Shown here: positions 16,519 through 24,691 of the stretch, piece by piece
Numbering within the stretch: position 1 is the first letter of the stretch
How the letters are laid out: each line of letters begins with the position of its first letter
Origin: CAZPMT01 sp964587655
GTDB lineage: Bacteria; Hydrogenedentota; Hydrogenedentia; Hydrogenedentales; SLHB01
Length of the DNA: 53,101 nt
NCBI GenBank assembly: GCA_964587655.1
Contig: CAZPMT010000024.1
Coordinates: 1 to 53,101 of the forward strand
Direction of reading: 5' to 3'
The notes under the pieces: model-generated
Seen by the model: the letters and a program-made list of their open reading frames with translations, nothing else
Database searches by the model: none
Told to the model about the DNA's origin: nothing
Translations under genes and position numbers: made by a program

Positions 16519-17004
16519 TCAACGCCAATTGTCCCGCACCGAACTCGGCGTCGAATGCGAGTGCGATGCGACAGGGCGCGCGCACTCCTGCGTGGTCTCG
16601 CACGTCTCGGCCTGGATCAATCGCAAGAAGACGCGGGGACGATCATCCTTGTGATTGCAGCAGTTCAGCTTCAGGTGCTCGTCGCAATGGCAGTGCAGTT
16701 CCGCAATGTTACCGTCTGGCGAAGAGGGATCGTAGTAAACGGACGTCCGGTGAAAACGGCGGCACATCTTTTCAAGAACGCGGTCGATTTCGCACACTCG
16801 GCAAGATTGCTGGCGCAGGCGCATTCCGGCCCGATACGTGACCTCTAGAACGCCGGACGGAAACTCCTTACCCACGCCCATGCTCACGTAGCAAACCGCC
16901 TTCACCGGATCGTTGAACTTCTCGTGGAACTTACCCTGCATGGCCCGAGCCCCCCCGTTGCCCATACGTCCGACCTCACTGCCCCAATCCGCCACGCCTC
17001 CCAA
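16519..17004 (-). CDS. hypothetical Cys/His-rich protein
   Basis: Up to 161 residues from a TTG at 17004; ATG starts downstream (16965, 16944) are equally possible and no Shine-Dalgarno decides. The centre has a CRVCEIDRVLEKMCRRFHR segment and the motif LHCHCDEHLKLNCCNH, a dense Cys/His cluster able to bind one or two metal ions, followed by RPRVFLRLI. I do not recognise the family, and no signal peptide is present. The amino-acid composition is more protein-like than the other frames of this region, which is the main reason for listing it. Confidence 0.45.
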   Translation of the reverse strand: MGGVADWGSEVGRMGNGGARAMQGKFHEKFNDPVKAVCYVSMGVGKEFPSGVLEVTYRAGMRLRQQSCRVCEIDRVLEKMCRRFHRTSVYYDPSSPDGNIAELHCHCDEHLKLNCCNHKDDRPRVFLRLIQAETCETTQECARPVASHSHSTPSSVRDNWR

Positions 17005-17245
17005 CGTGATGAGTATACCACATGTTCTCCCGCCAGTGGGGGGGCGGCCGCAGGAATATGACCCCGCATTCTAACTGCAAGCGAGACCGGGGGGCAGTTA
17101 CATCTTCTTCGCCCTTTGCCGAAATTCGAAGATTAGTGTACACTCTAGGAAAGAGATAATGGGAAATTGCTGTTGACTATGAGGCGGGTGGATTTGATCG
17201 CCCGCGGCAGGGTGTTGTAGTGTTGTCATCTGAAGAGGCCGCATC

Positions 17246-19078
17246 GTGAAGATTCCCGGTGTATTCGTATTTGTAGCTTTGCTAGCCTCATGGCTTTTGG
17301 CTCCCTGCGGTGTTGCCGCGGACGAGAATTGCTCTTCTTGCGACCAACCCGCCTTTCCGGAGGCCGCCGCTTTTCTCGCCGAAAAGGGCTATCCCGCTGA
17401 ACAGTACACCGTCTTGCTGTCATGGCAGGAGGTCGCCCCAGGTGGTGACAGACGCGTTGTTACAGGCTATCACGTCCTTGCGACGTACGGCGCGGAGGCC
17501 TTTGACCTGTACAGCGACAGTACGGGCGACCTCTTGGACGTTGAAGCGCTCAAAATCCTGGGGATCCGGGCCAAGAAGTGGGACTTGCCTCCGATTGAGC
17601 AGCAGAGCGAGTTCCCGCTCGAACTGAAAAAGAGCCTTCCGGCACGTCCCGTTCCCATGGGGCTGAAAGGCAAGATGCCGGTCTCGATCGGTCTTCCTCC
17701 CTTGAATCTCGGCGCTCTTCTCGATGAGGATGCGCTCGATGCTTCAACACCCCGCAAAGGCGTCCAGCGCGTCGGAATTGTCCGGTCGTTGCCTGAGACG
17801 GTCGCGGTAATCGGGACCCAGGAACCGTCCGCAGGCTCGTGGCAGACGCTGGACGACGGGTCGCGTCTGTGGTCCGTGACACTGGAATCGCCTGATGCGC
17901 GCGCAATCCGCGTCCATTTCGCCGCGTTGCACCTTCCCCCAGGCGGACAGGTCATCGTCTATAACACGGACAATCCCGCGGAAGCGTATGGGCCCTATAT
18001 CCGGCCCTACGGCGGCGAACCGGACCTCTGGAGCGCCTCGTGCTTCTCTGACATCGTCACCGTGGAGTGCCGCCTGCCCGCCGAAGCGGACCTCAACGAT
18101 CTCAAGCTGCTTATCGACGATGTTGTGCATACGTACGCGGATTTCGGGCTGCTGACTTGGACGAAAGCCGCCGGCTCATGCAACCTGGACGTCACCTGTT
18201 ATTCGGAATGGGCGGCGACGGCGCGGGGAATCGGCGGTTTCACATTCATCTCGACGCCTAGCCAGGTTCACTGCACTGGAACGCTTATCGCTGACACCGA
18301 TCCGGGCAGCAGGATTCCGTACTTCCTTACGGCCAACCATTGCGTCAGCGCGCAGGATGGCTCGTCGGGGGCCTCGAGCATGGAGTTCTTCTGGCTGTAC
18401 CAGACCTCGATCTGCAACGGAACTCCGCCGCTGATGTCGACGGTCCCGCGTACCTCGGACGGCGCGGACTTCCTCGCCGGCATATCGAGCGCCACGGGAA
18501 GCGATTTTGCGCTGGTTCGTCTGCGTTCGGCCCCGCCGGAGGACCTGACCTACGTGGGATGGACGTCGGAACCCGTTTCAGTGGGATCGAGCGTGACGGT
18601 CATCCATCACCCGCTGGGTGAATACAAGCGCATCAGCTTCGGCACGACCACGAACACCGGCAGCCCGCTGAACGGCTACAAGCCGGTCAAACCGTACAGT
18701 GATTTCACTGAAGTCCACTGGAATCAGGGGACGACCGAACCGGCATCCTCGGGATCCCCGTTGCTGTTGACGGATACACAGGTCATCGTGGGCCAATTGT
18801 GGGGCGGGTATGCCGCGTGCAGCAAACCTGAAGAGCCGGATTACTTCGGACGCTTCGATAAGACCTTTGCGGTGCTCGAACCGTGGCTGGCGCCCGTGAT
18901 CGACCCGATGGATGTGAACCGGTCCGGAAGCGTCGACAGCGCGGACGTACAATTAGTTGTAAACGCGGCCCTCGGCATCCCGATACAATACAACGCCGAC
19001 GTGGACGGTTCCGGCGCCGTGGACGCGGTGGACGTGCAATTAGTCATTATCGCCCTGTTGAAAGGTATCGCTGCATAA
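17246..19078 (+). CDS. secreted lysyl-endopeptidase-like serine protease with C-terminal dockerin pair
   Basis: 610 residues from GTG 17246, with GAAGAGG seven bases upstream. Residues 1-25 are a signal peptide. A ~275-residue N-terminal region beginning with a CxxC (29-32) is shared with the next gene and looks like a pro- or binding domain. The protease domain (about 310-545) has the triad His365 (LTANHC), Asp420 (GSDFAL) and Ser502 (TTEPASSGSP), plus CNLDVTC and CTGTL cysteines as in lysyl endopeptidase (S1E-like). The last 60 residues hold two calcium-loop dockerin-like repeats (DVNRSGSVDSADVQL and DVDGSGAVDAVDVQL). No cohesin gene is in the window; such lone dockerins in this kind of genome are probably surface-attachment or folding modules. 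Confidence 0.88.
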   Translation: MKIPGVFVFVALLASWLLAPCGVAADENCSSCDQPAFPEAAAFLAEKGYPAEQYTVLLSWQEVAPGGDRRVVTGYHVLATYGAEAFDLYSDSTGDLLDVEALKILGIRAKKWDLPPIEQQSEFPLELKKSLPARPVPMGLKGKMPVSIGLPPLNLGALLDEDALDASTPRKGVQRVGIVRSLPETVAVIGTQEPSAGSWQTLDDGSRLWSVTLESPDARAIRVHFAALHLPPGGQVIVYNTDNPAEAYGPYIRPYGGEPDLWSASCFSDIVTVECRLPAEADLNDLKLLIDDVVHTYADFGLLTWTKAAGSCNLDVTCYSEWAATARGIGGFTFISTPSQVHCTGTLIADTDPGSRIPYFLTANHCVSAQDGSSGASSMEFFWLYQTSICNGTPPLMSTVPRTSDGADFLAGISSATGSDFALVRLRSAPPEDLTYVGWTSEPVSVGSSVTVIHHPLGEYKRISFGTTTNTGSPLNGYKPVKPYSDFTEVHWNQGTTEPASSGSPLLLTDTQVIVGQLWGGYAACSKPEEPDYFGRFDKTFAVLEPWLAPVIDPMDVNRSGSVDSADVQLVVNAALGIPIQYNADVDGSGAVDAVDVQLVIIALLKGIAA

Positions 19079-19112
19079 CACGATTTGGCAACCAGGGGAA
19101 GGAGTGTAACAA

Positions 19113-21353
19113 ACGAACGCATTTTCTAGGGCGTGGGCAAGGCGCATATCTCTCTTGTCACGCGCGGCATTGTGCGTGGTCCTGCTCGCTGCTTTCGCAA
19201 GGTCGGCGTACTGCGAAGAACCATGCGCTACGTGTGGAGATACCCCCTTTCCCGATGCGACCGCGTTCCTGGCTTCGCAAGGATTTCCCGCCGACAAGTT
19301 CGCGGTCCTCATGACGTGGAACGAAACGGCCCCGGCGGACCATAGCAGCGTCGCGTTCGGCTACCATATCCTTCCATCAGACGGCTCGGCCGCATTTGAC
19401 CTGTACAGTGATGTCTCCGGCAGGCTTGTCGACGCGGAAAGGTTGTCCGCGCTGGGGATTGTCCCCAAGGACTGGAATCTCCGTCCCCAGGAAGCTCCGC
19501 CGGAAACGCCACGCCCGGAGGCCGCCGCGATGCCCAAACCCCCGGTTCCTCTTGGCGCAGCAGGCGCTGTTGCGCCGGCCGCAACCATCGACCTGCCCGT
19601 GGTCGATCTTGCCAAGACCCTCGAAGAAGACGAAGCGGGGACCTCGGTCCCGAACAAGGGCGTCGTTCGCATCGGCGTGTTTCAGGATCTGCCCCAGCCG
19701 ATAGCCGTTGCAGGAGACAGCGCCACCGTGGGTGAGTGGCGAACGATGGCGGACGGTGTCAGGGTATGGGCCGTGACGATTCACTCGCCCGACGCAATAG
19801 GTATCCGCGTGCATTTCCCGGAATTGCGATTGCCGTCGGGCGGACGTGTGCTCGTTTACAACGCCCATGACCCTTCCGAATGCTACGGTCCATACGTTGC
19901 GCCGTATCCCGGCGATAACGAGGTCTGGGCCGCGACATGTTTCTCCGACGCCGTGGTGGTCGAGTGCAGTGTTCCGGCCAAAGTCCCATCGAGCGAAGTG
20001 AGCCTCCGGATCGACCGGGCAATTCATGTGTACCGCGGATTTGATTCGCTCCAGTGGGCCAAGGCCGCCTCGCCGGCCGCCTCGTCGGCGGGCTCGTGCA
20101 ATCTCGACGTCACCTGTTACAGCGCGTGGTCGACGACGGCCAGAGGCGTCGGCGGAATCGGCACCGTCGGGTCCACGGGCTACCTATGGTGCACGGGCAG
20201 CCTCCTGGTCGACAATAATCCCGCCACTAACATCCCCTACTTCCTTACGGCTCACCACTGCGTCGGCGGCCAGAGCGGATATCGCGGCGCGGATTCGATC
20301 GAGGTCTACTGGCTGTATCAGACGCCGACGTGCAACGGCACGCCGCCTTCACCGGGCTCCGTCCTTCGCACTACCGGCGCCGTCTATCTCGCGGGATCGG
20401 GCGGCGACGGCTACAGCGGTGGCGGCAATGATTTCACGCTGCTGCGTCTGAGACACACGCCGCCGCCCGGACTGACGTATCTTGGTTGGAGCTCGGCGGC
20501 GCCCCCCTTAGGCACGCAGATCACGTGCATCCACCACCCAAGAGGCGATTTCAAACGTATCGCATTCGGCGCGCTGGACAACCAGAGCAACCCATATTCG
20601 GCTCTGTATCACGAGGTCCATTACGGCAGCGGCACTACGGAACCGGGTTCTTCCGGTTGCCCGCTCATGCTGGAGGCAACTGGGCAGATCATCGGTCAAC
20701 TGTGGGGTGGTACGGCATCGTGCGCATATCCCACGTATCCCGACTACTACGGCCGGTTCGATGTGACCTTTCCCGTGGTGAAATCCTACCTCGCTCCGCT
20801 TGGCGTCGTGTACTTCACTCCGACAAGTTACACGGTTAGCGAGAATGGCGCCGTCGTGACGGTTACAGTCCGACTGAGCGTGATCCTGGGCGGCGGCCAG
20901 TCCGCACAGGTCAACTATGCGACGTCAAACGGGACCGCCGAGGCCGGCAAGGACTATCAGGCCGCGAGCGGAACGCTGACGTTCGAGGGCGCCCAGCAGA
21001 CGCAAACATTTACCGTGGCAATCTACGACGACACGCACACGGAACCGGATGAGACCATGTTGCTGACCCTGAGCAATCCCGTCGGCTGTCTGCTGTGGAC
21101 ACCAAACGCGTCGGCCACGATCACTATGAATGACGATGACCCCGATACGGACGGAGACGGTCTCTCAGACTACGACGAGACACACGGGGTCTACGGTTAT
21201 ATCACCGACCCTAACAACCGTGACACAGACGGCGACGGCATCTCCGATTACGATGAGATCTTCGCTACGTCCGGTCTGAAAAGCGACCCTACGCAGTTTA
21301 CAGTGGTCAGTGCGTTGTCGGTGCCGTTTTTCCGAGAAGCGCCTGCTCCATGA
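19113..21353 (+). CDS. secreted lysyl-endopeptidase-like serine protease with Calx-beta and TSP3 repeats
   Basis: Paralogue of the previous gene, 62 bp downstream. A TTG at 19155 gives 732 residues with a short signal peptide; GGAAGGAG (19097-19104) instead points to an in-frame ACG at 19113 that would give a fuller signal peptide. From the TTG, the triad is His368 (TAHHC), Asp426 (GNDFTL) and Ser500 (TTEPGSSGCP). The N-terminal CxxC region matches the first protease. After residue 535 comes a Calx-beta domain (VYFTPTSYTVSENG ... AYDDTHTEPDETM-like), then two DTDGDGxSDYDE calcium repeats. The end overlaps the convergent esterase gene by 47 bp and the last 20 residues look unrelated, so the C-terminus may have been trimmed. 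Confidence 0.85.
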   Translation, partial: TNAFSRAWARRISLLSRAALCVVLLAAFARSAYCEEPCATCGDTPFPDATAFLASQGFPADKFAVLMTWNETAPADHSSVAFGYHILPSDGSAAFDLYSDVSGRLVDAERLSALGIVPKDWNLRPQEAPPETPRPEAAAMPKPPVPLGAAGAVAPAATIDLPVVDLAKTLEEDEAGTSVPNKGVVRIGVFQDLPQPIAVAGDSATVGEWRTMADGVRVWAVTIHSPDAIGIRVHFPELRLPSGGRVLVYNAHDPSECYGPYVAPYPGDNEVWAATCFSDAVVVECSVPAKVPSSEVSLRIDRAIHVYRGFDSLQWAKAASPAASSAGSCNLDVTCYSAWSTTARGVGGIGTVGSTGYLWCTGSLLVDNNPATNIPYFLTAHHCVGGQSGYRGADSIEVYWLYQTPTCNGTPPSPGSVLRTTGAVYLAGSGGDGYSGGGNDFTLLRLRHTPPPGLTYLGWSSAAPPLGTQITCIHHPRGDFKRIAFGALDNQSNPYSALYHEVHYGSGTTEPGSSGCPLMLEATGQIIGQLWGGTASCAYPTYPDYYGRFDVTFPVVKSYLAPLGVVYFTPTSYTVSENGAVVTVTVRLSVILGGGQSAQVNYATSNGTAEAGKDYQAASGTLTFEGAQQTQTFTVAIYDDTHTEPDETMLLTLSNPVGCLLWTPNASATITMNDDDPDTDGDGLSDYDETHGVYGYITDPNNRDTDGDGISDYDEIFATSGLKSDPTQFTVVSALSVPFFREAPAP

Positions 21354-22239
21354 AGGCGTAAGCCTCGCCCCCGTTCCACGCGTGCCCGCCCGGGAACGTG
21401 TGCTGACGGACTTTTCCGCCGGCCCCGAAGACCGAGTAGCCCTTGCGGACCTTCTCGAATCCCGCGCGCGTCGCGTCGATGGGGAAACAGCCGTCTTCCG
21501 TGGCGCTCTCGAACAGCAGCGGACGCGGCGCAATAAGAATGTGCACCTCGGCGATGTCGCACAACTCCAACAGGCCCGGCGGCATCCAGCAGGGGCAGTT
21601 TGGCACGCGGAGCACGCCTTCCGTCGTGCACATCCACCCGCTGACGACCGCTGCCTTGACGCGCGGGTCGCAGGCAGTCAGCCACATCGTCCACTCGGCG
21701 CCCATGCTAAGGCCCGCCGCCCCGATCCGGTCCTTGTCGACGAGCGGCTGCGACTCGATCACGTCGACGAGCCGCATTAGGTTCCAGAGTTGATTCGGAG
21801 CGTACTGACAGTGGCCCAGCGTAGGGCAGAGGGTCGCGAAACCCCGTCGCGCAAACTCGGCGGCGAATCCCTTGTACTCGCTCTCCCGGTCCCATGCCTT
21901 CTCGCGGCTGCCGCCGTGGCCGTGCAGGCAAAGCAATGCCGGAAAGGGGCCCGATCCATTCGGAACGGTGAGCGTAGCCTCGATAGGCGTGTTTTCATTG
22001 CTTGTGAACCGCACGTCCGCCTTGCGATAGCCGCTTTCGTCATGAAATGCTTCCAGCTTCACGTCGAGAGGTACGTTCTGTCGAGGATTCTGCGCTTCGA
22101 CAGTCTGCAAAAGGCGCCCGCGAACGCGTTCCTGCCATGTGCGGGCCTCGTCCACGTTCGTGGCCGTGAAAGGCATCTCAAACGCCGCCGGCGGTTGTAT
22201 GGACGCGCCCAATAAGATCGCCAATGACAAGGTAATCAT
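21307..22239 (-). CDS. exported alpha/beta hydrolase (dienelactone hydrolase / acetyl-xylan esterase type)
   Basis: 310 residues from ATG 22239, which has GGAGGAA at ideal spacing; the frame is open to 22314 but that extension lacks support. Residues 1-20 are a signal peptide (MITLSLAILLGAS). The hydrolase fold shows LLCLHGHGGSREK (oxyanion strand), the nucleophile elbow GLSMGAEW, an acid around ATEDGCFP and the catalytic His in FPGGHAWNGG. Similar proteins deacetylate plant polysaccharides, and the exported proteases next door suggest a degradative lifestyle. It converges on the second protease gene, overlapping it tail to tail. Confidence 0.85.
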   Translation of the reverse strand: MITLSLAILLGASIQPPAAFEMPFTATNVDEARTWQERVRGRLLQTVEAQNPRQNVPLDVKLEAFHDESGYRKADVRFTSNENTPIEATLTVPNGSGPFPALLCLHGHGGSREKAWDRESEYKGFAAEFARRGFATLCPTLGHCQYAPNQLWNLMRLVDVIESQPLVDKDRIGAAGLSMGAEWTMWLTACDPRVKAAVVSGWMCTTEGVLRVPNCPCWMPPGLLELCDIAEVHILIAPRPLLFESATEDGCFPIDATRAGFEKVRKGYSVFGAGGKVRQHTFPGGHAWNGGEAYAFMEQALLGKTAPTTH

Positions 22240-22489
22240 GAGAAGTTCCTCCGTACTTGGCGATGGCGATAGTAATCGGATCGGAAGCCCGTGTGCAAAC
22301 AGTTGTACTTGCAAACGAGTGCGAGAGTTCGAGTTTCGGGTGTTGCAAGGGAACTAACGAAATGACTTGTCTGCAACCGAGTCCGCAGAGTAGAATCTGC
22401 CCGACATCCACAGGACTCCCTGCAAGCGGGTTATTTGAGGAGTTGGTGTATGCAGTGACGGACGGCTCAGAACCTCGGGACAGATATCC

Positions 22490-23287
22490 ATGGACCCAAT
22501 AAGTATTATCGGCATCGTCGGCGCTACCGCGGCAATCATCATATCCGCATTATGGGAAGGCACAAGCCCGTTGGCGCTCGTCAACGTTCCCGCCATGCTG
22601 ATCATCGTCGGGGGAACGACCGGCGCGACCATCGCGTGCTTTTCCTTCGAGGAAGTCAAGAAGCTCTTCTCGTCCATGAGGTTTGCGTTCATCAAACGCA
22701 GCTATACGATCGAGAATATCTTCGAGACGTTCGGAGAACTGGCTACCCTGGCGCGGCGCGACGGCTTGCTCGTTCTCGAACATCATCCCATCAACATCGA
22801 CAGCACGCTCCTCAAGCGCGGCGTCCGCCTCGTCGTCGACGGCACCGAGCCGAATCTTCTGAAGGACCTTCTCAGCGGCGAACTCGCGACAAGTGAGGAG
22901 AAAGCCAAGACGCAGGCCTCCATACTGGCGGCCGCCGGCGGCTTCGCGCCGACGATGGGCATCATTGGGACCGTTATGGGGCTCGTCAACGTGCTGGGCA
23001 GCCTCGACAACCCCGACGAACTCGGGCACCTAATCGCAGGCGCCTTCCTCGCCACACTGTACGGCATCGCGTCCGCCAACGTCGTCTTCCTGCCGCTCGG
23101 CAAGAAGCTGGCCTATGTCGCAAAAGAGGATACCCAGGCCGGCCTGCTGATCATCGAAGGACTCATCTCCATTCAGTCCGGCGACAACCCGCGCATGGTG
23201 CAGGAGAAACTGTTGTCGCTTATTGAAGAGAAACAATGGGACATGCTGCGCGCGAGACAAGCCCCCGCCGCGGGAGGCAAGAAATAA
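22490..23287 (+). CDS. motA: MotA/TolQ/ExbB-family proton channel, MotA type
   Basis: 265 residues with four membrane segments. The start DPISIIGIVGATAAII, the cytoplasmic loop with SGELATSEEKAKTQASIL, and the proline-containing TM3/TM4 (GGFAPTMGIIGTVMGLVNVL and IASANVVFLPLGKKLA) are typical of MotA, the stator that drives flagellar rotation using protons or sodium. Length fits MotA rather than the shorter ExbB/TolQ. The motB gene follows after a 278-bp gap, longer than usual. No other flagellar genes are in the window. Confidence 0.9.
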   Translation: MDPISIIGIVGATAAIIISALWEGTSPLALVNVPAMLIIVGGTTGATIACFSFEEVKKLFSSMRFAFIKRSYTIENIFETFGELATLARRDGLLVLEHHPINIDSTLLKRGVRLVVDGTEPNLLKDLLSGELATSEEKAKTQASILAAAGGFAPTMGIIGTVMGLVNVLGSLDNPDELGHLIAGAFLATLYGIASANVVFLPLGKKLAYVAKEDTQAGLLIIEGLISIQSGDNPRMVQEKLLSLIEEKQWDMLRARQAPAAGGKK

Positions 23288-23565
23288 TGGCTCTTCCCGT
23301 TCTTGCGTACTTTTTTGGCGCTCCGACTTATCCTTTCGTGCTCGTGCTCGTGCTCGTAATCGTAATCGTAATCGAAAAAACGAGCGGTGACAATCACAAA
23401 GAGCATTCCCCCGCCCGTATGCCGGACCATGATACGGGCGGTTACATTCTCACGACCTCGTTACATGTGAATCCGTACTACTATCCGTCAGAATCTTGTT
23501 TCTTTGCGAAGGTTCTTTGTGTTCTCTGCGTTCTTTGCGGTTAAGATTACGAGGATGCACGCTCC
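23288..23565. repeat. spacer with simple-sequence words between motA and motB
   Basis: Positions 23337-23374 are CTCGTG repeated then AATCGT repeated (CTCGTGCTCGTGCTCGTAAT onwards). Positions 23496-23543 are four or five copies of a 9-bp unit close to TTCTTTGCG, ending in GCGGTTA. These simple words take up a third of the gap. I see no promoter or gene. Confidence 0.6.
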
Positions 23566-24342
23566 TTGAAAAAGCCCCACGGCGAGGAAGAAAAAGAAAA
23601 CGAAGAACGGTGGCTGCTCACTTACGCGGACCTGATCACCCTGCTCATGGCGTTTTTCATGATCATGTACGCGTTGTCAAAAGTGGACGAGCAAAAATTC
23701 AAGGCGCTCGCCCAGAGCCTCGCGGCCGTGTTCCCGGTATCGAGCGCCACGTTTGTTCCGTTGCCGGGAGTTGGCGGACAAAGAGGGACCGAGCCCACTT
23801 CAATCATGCGCAAGTCGCCCGAAAAACCCCCCGAATCCCCACCCACAACACCGCCGGGCCAGCGCGCCGAGAAGACGGCCATGGAAAAACTGGCCGACCA
23901 GTTCCAGCAACTCGTCGAGGGCGAAGGACTCGGAGGTTCGGTGACCGTCTCTGCCAGCCCTAGTGGCCGCAAGCTAATGGTCCGCCTGTCCGAATCCCTG
24001 CTGTTCGAACCGGGCAACGCAGAACTCGCGCCTCAGGCGCTCGAACTGATCGACAAGATTGCAGCCCTCATCACCGCCGCCGACAAACCCGTCCGCGTCG
24101 AGGGGCACACCGACAACGTGCCGATTAGCACCGTCCAGTTCCACTCGAACTGGGAACTCTCGACCGCCCGAGCCTCGAGCGTCATCCGATACATGATCGA
24201 CAAATTCCACTTCTCCCCCGAACTTCTCTCCGCCAGCGGCTACGGCGAATACCGCCCAGTCGCCCCCAACGACTCACCCGAAAACCGCGCCAAGAACCGC
24301 CGAGTAGAATTCGTCATCACCGACAAAGACGAAGACGCCTGA
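23566..24342 (+). CDS. motB: MotB stator protein, OmpA-like C-terminus
   Basis: 258 residues from TTG 23566, the only start that keeps the whole domain. The single membrane segment has LLTYADLITLLMAFFMIMYA with the essential channel Asp22. Residues 80-110 are a Pro/Glu/Lys-rich linker. The C-terminal peptidoglycan-binding OmpA domain (about 125-255) shows VEGHTDNVPI, NWELSTARASSVIRY and the closing NRRVEFVI. MotB anchors the MotA channel to the cell wall. A 25-bp hairpin lies 66 bp after the stop. Confidence 0.92.
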   Translation: MKKPHGEEEKENEERWLLTYADLITLLMAFFMIMYALSKVDEQKFKALAQSLAAVFPVSSATFVPLPGVGGQRGTEPTSIMRKSPEKPPESPPTTPPGQRAEKTAMEKLADQFQQLVEGEGLGGSVTVSASPSGRKLMVRLSESLLFEPGNAELAPQALELIDKIAALITAADKPVRVEGHTDNVPISTVQFHSNWELSTARASSVIRYMIDKFHFSPELLSASGYGEYRPVAPNDSPENRAKNRRVEFVITDKDEDA

Positions 24343-24407
24343 ACCGCGGAAAAGCAAGCCCAATCGGGACCGTAGCGGAAAAGATGCAAGAGCGTGTACG
24401 AAAAGTA

Positions 24408-24432
24408 GGGGCGGTTTTTCCAAAACCGCCCC
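24408..24432 (+). terminator. perfect 11-bp hairpin downstream of motB
   Basis: GGGGCGGTTTT, a 3-nt loop, and AAAACCGCCCC form an exact stem. The U-rich tract lies inside the stem and no T-run follows it, so termination is possible but a REP-type extragenic palindrome is equally likely. Confidence 0.5.
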
Positions 24433-24478
24433 AAGATCCACCTGGAGGATAGCGGTCAGGATTCTCATAACCTTTCTA

Positions 24479-24500
24479 CATCCGTGTTCATCCGTGGTTT
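24479..24500. repeat. ATCCGTG direct repeat word
   Basis: CATCCGTGTTCATCCGTGGT is two copies of a 9-bp unit, TTCATCCGTG. It is one of several intergenic words in this window built from repeated 6-9-mers. Confidence 0.5.
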
Positions 24501-24587
24501 AAGCGCCGAATTCAGGTTCAAGGGGCAACTGGCGCAAGTGGCCTCGAAAGGCCGAACTGAATAGGTTCCGCGGTCAGGTGGCGCTCG

Positions 24588-24689
24588 ATGTTCGGTCTCG
24601 AGTATTATGCCTGCCTCGAGCCGTTGCGCGACAAAATCGACATCGTCCGCAAGGTTCCGCACGCGCGGGCAGAAGCATATGGGAGTTAA
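24588..24689 (+). CDS. possible 33-codon leader ORF of valS
   Basis: ATG 24588 opens MFGLEYYACLEPLRDKIDIV and ends two bases before the valS ATG; the valS ribosome-binding site GGGAG lies inside its last codons. It could be a leader peptide coupling translation to valS, the remains of a longer gene, or chance. It contains one GTC and one GTT valine codon but no valine run, so classical attenuation is not obvious. Confidence 0.3.
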   Translation: MFGLEYYACLEPLRDKIDIVRKVPHARAEAYGS

Positions 24690-24691
24690 TC

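Noticed and set aside
24408..24432. Confident rho-independent terminator for motB
   Set aside because: The stem is perfect but lacks a downstream T-run, so I list it only at moderate confidence and not as proven.
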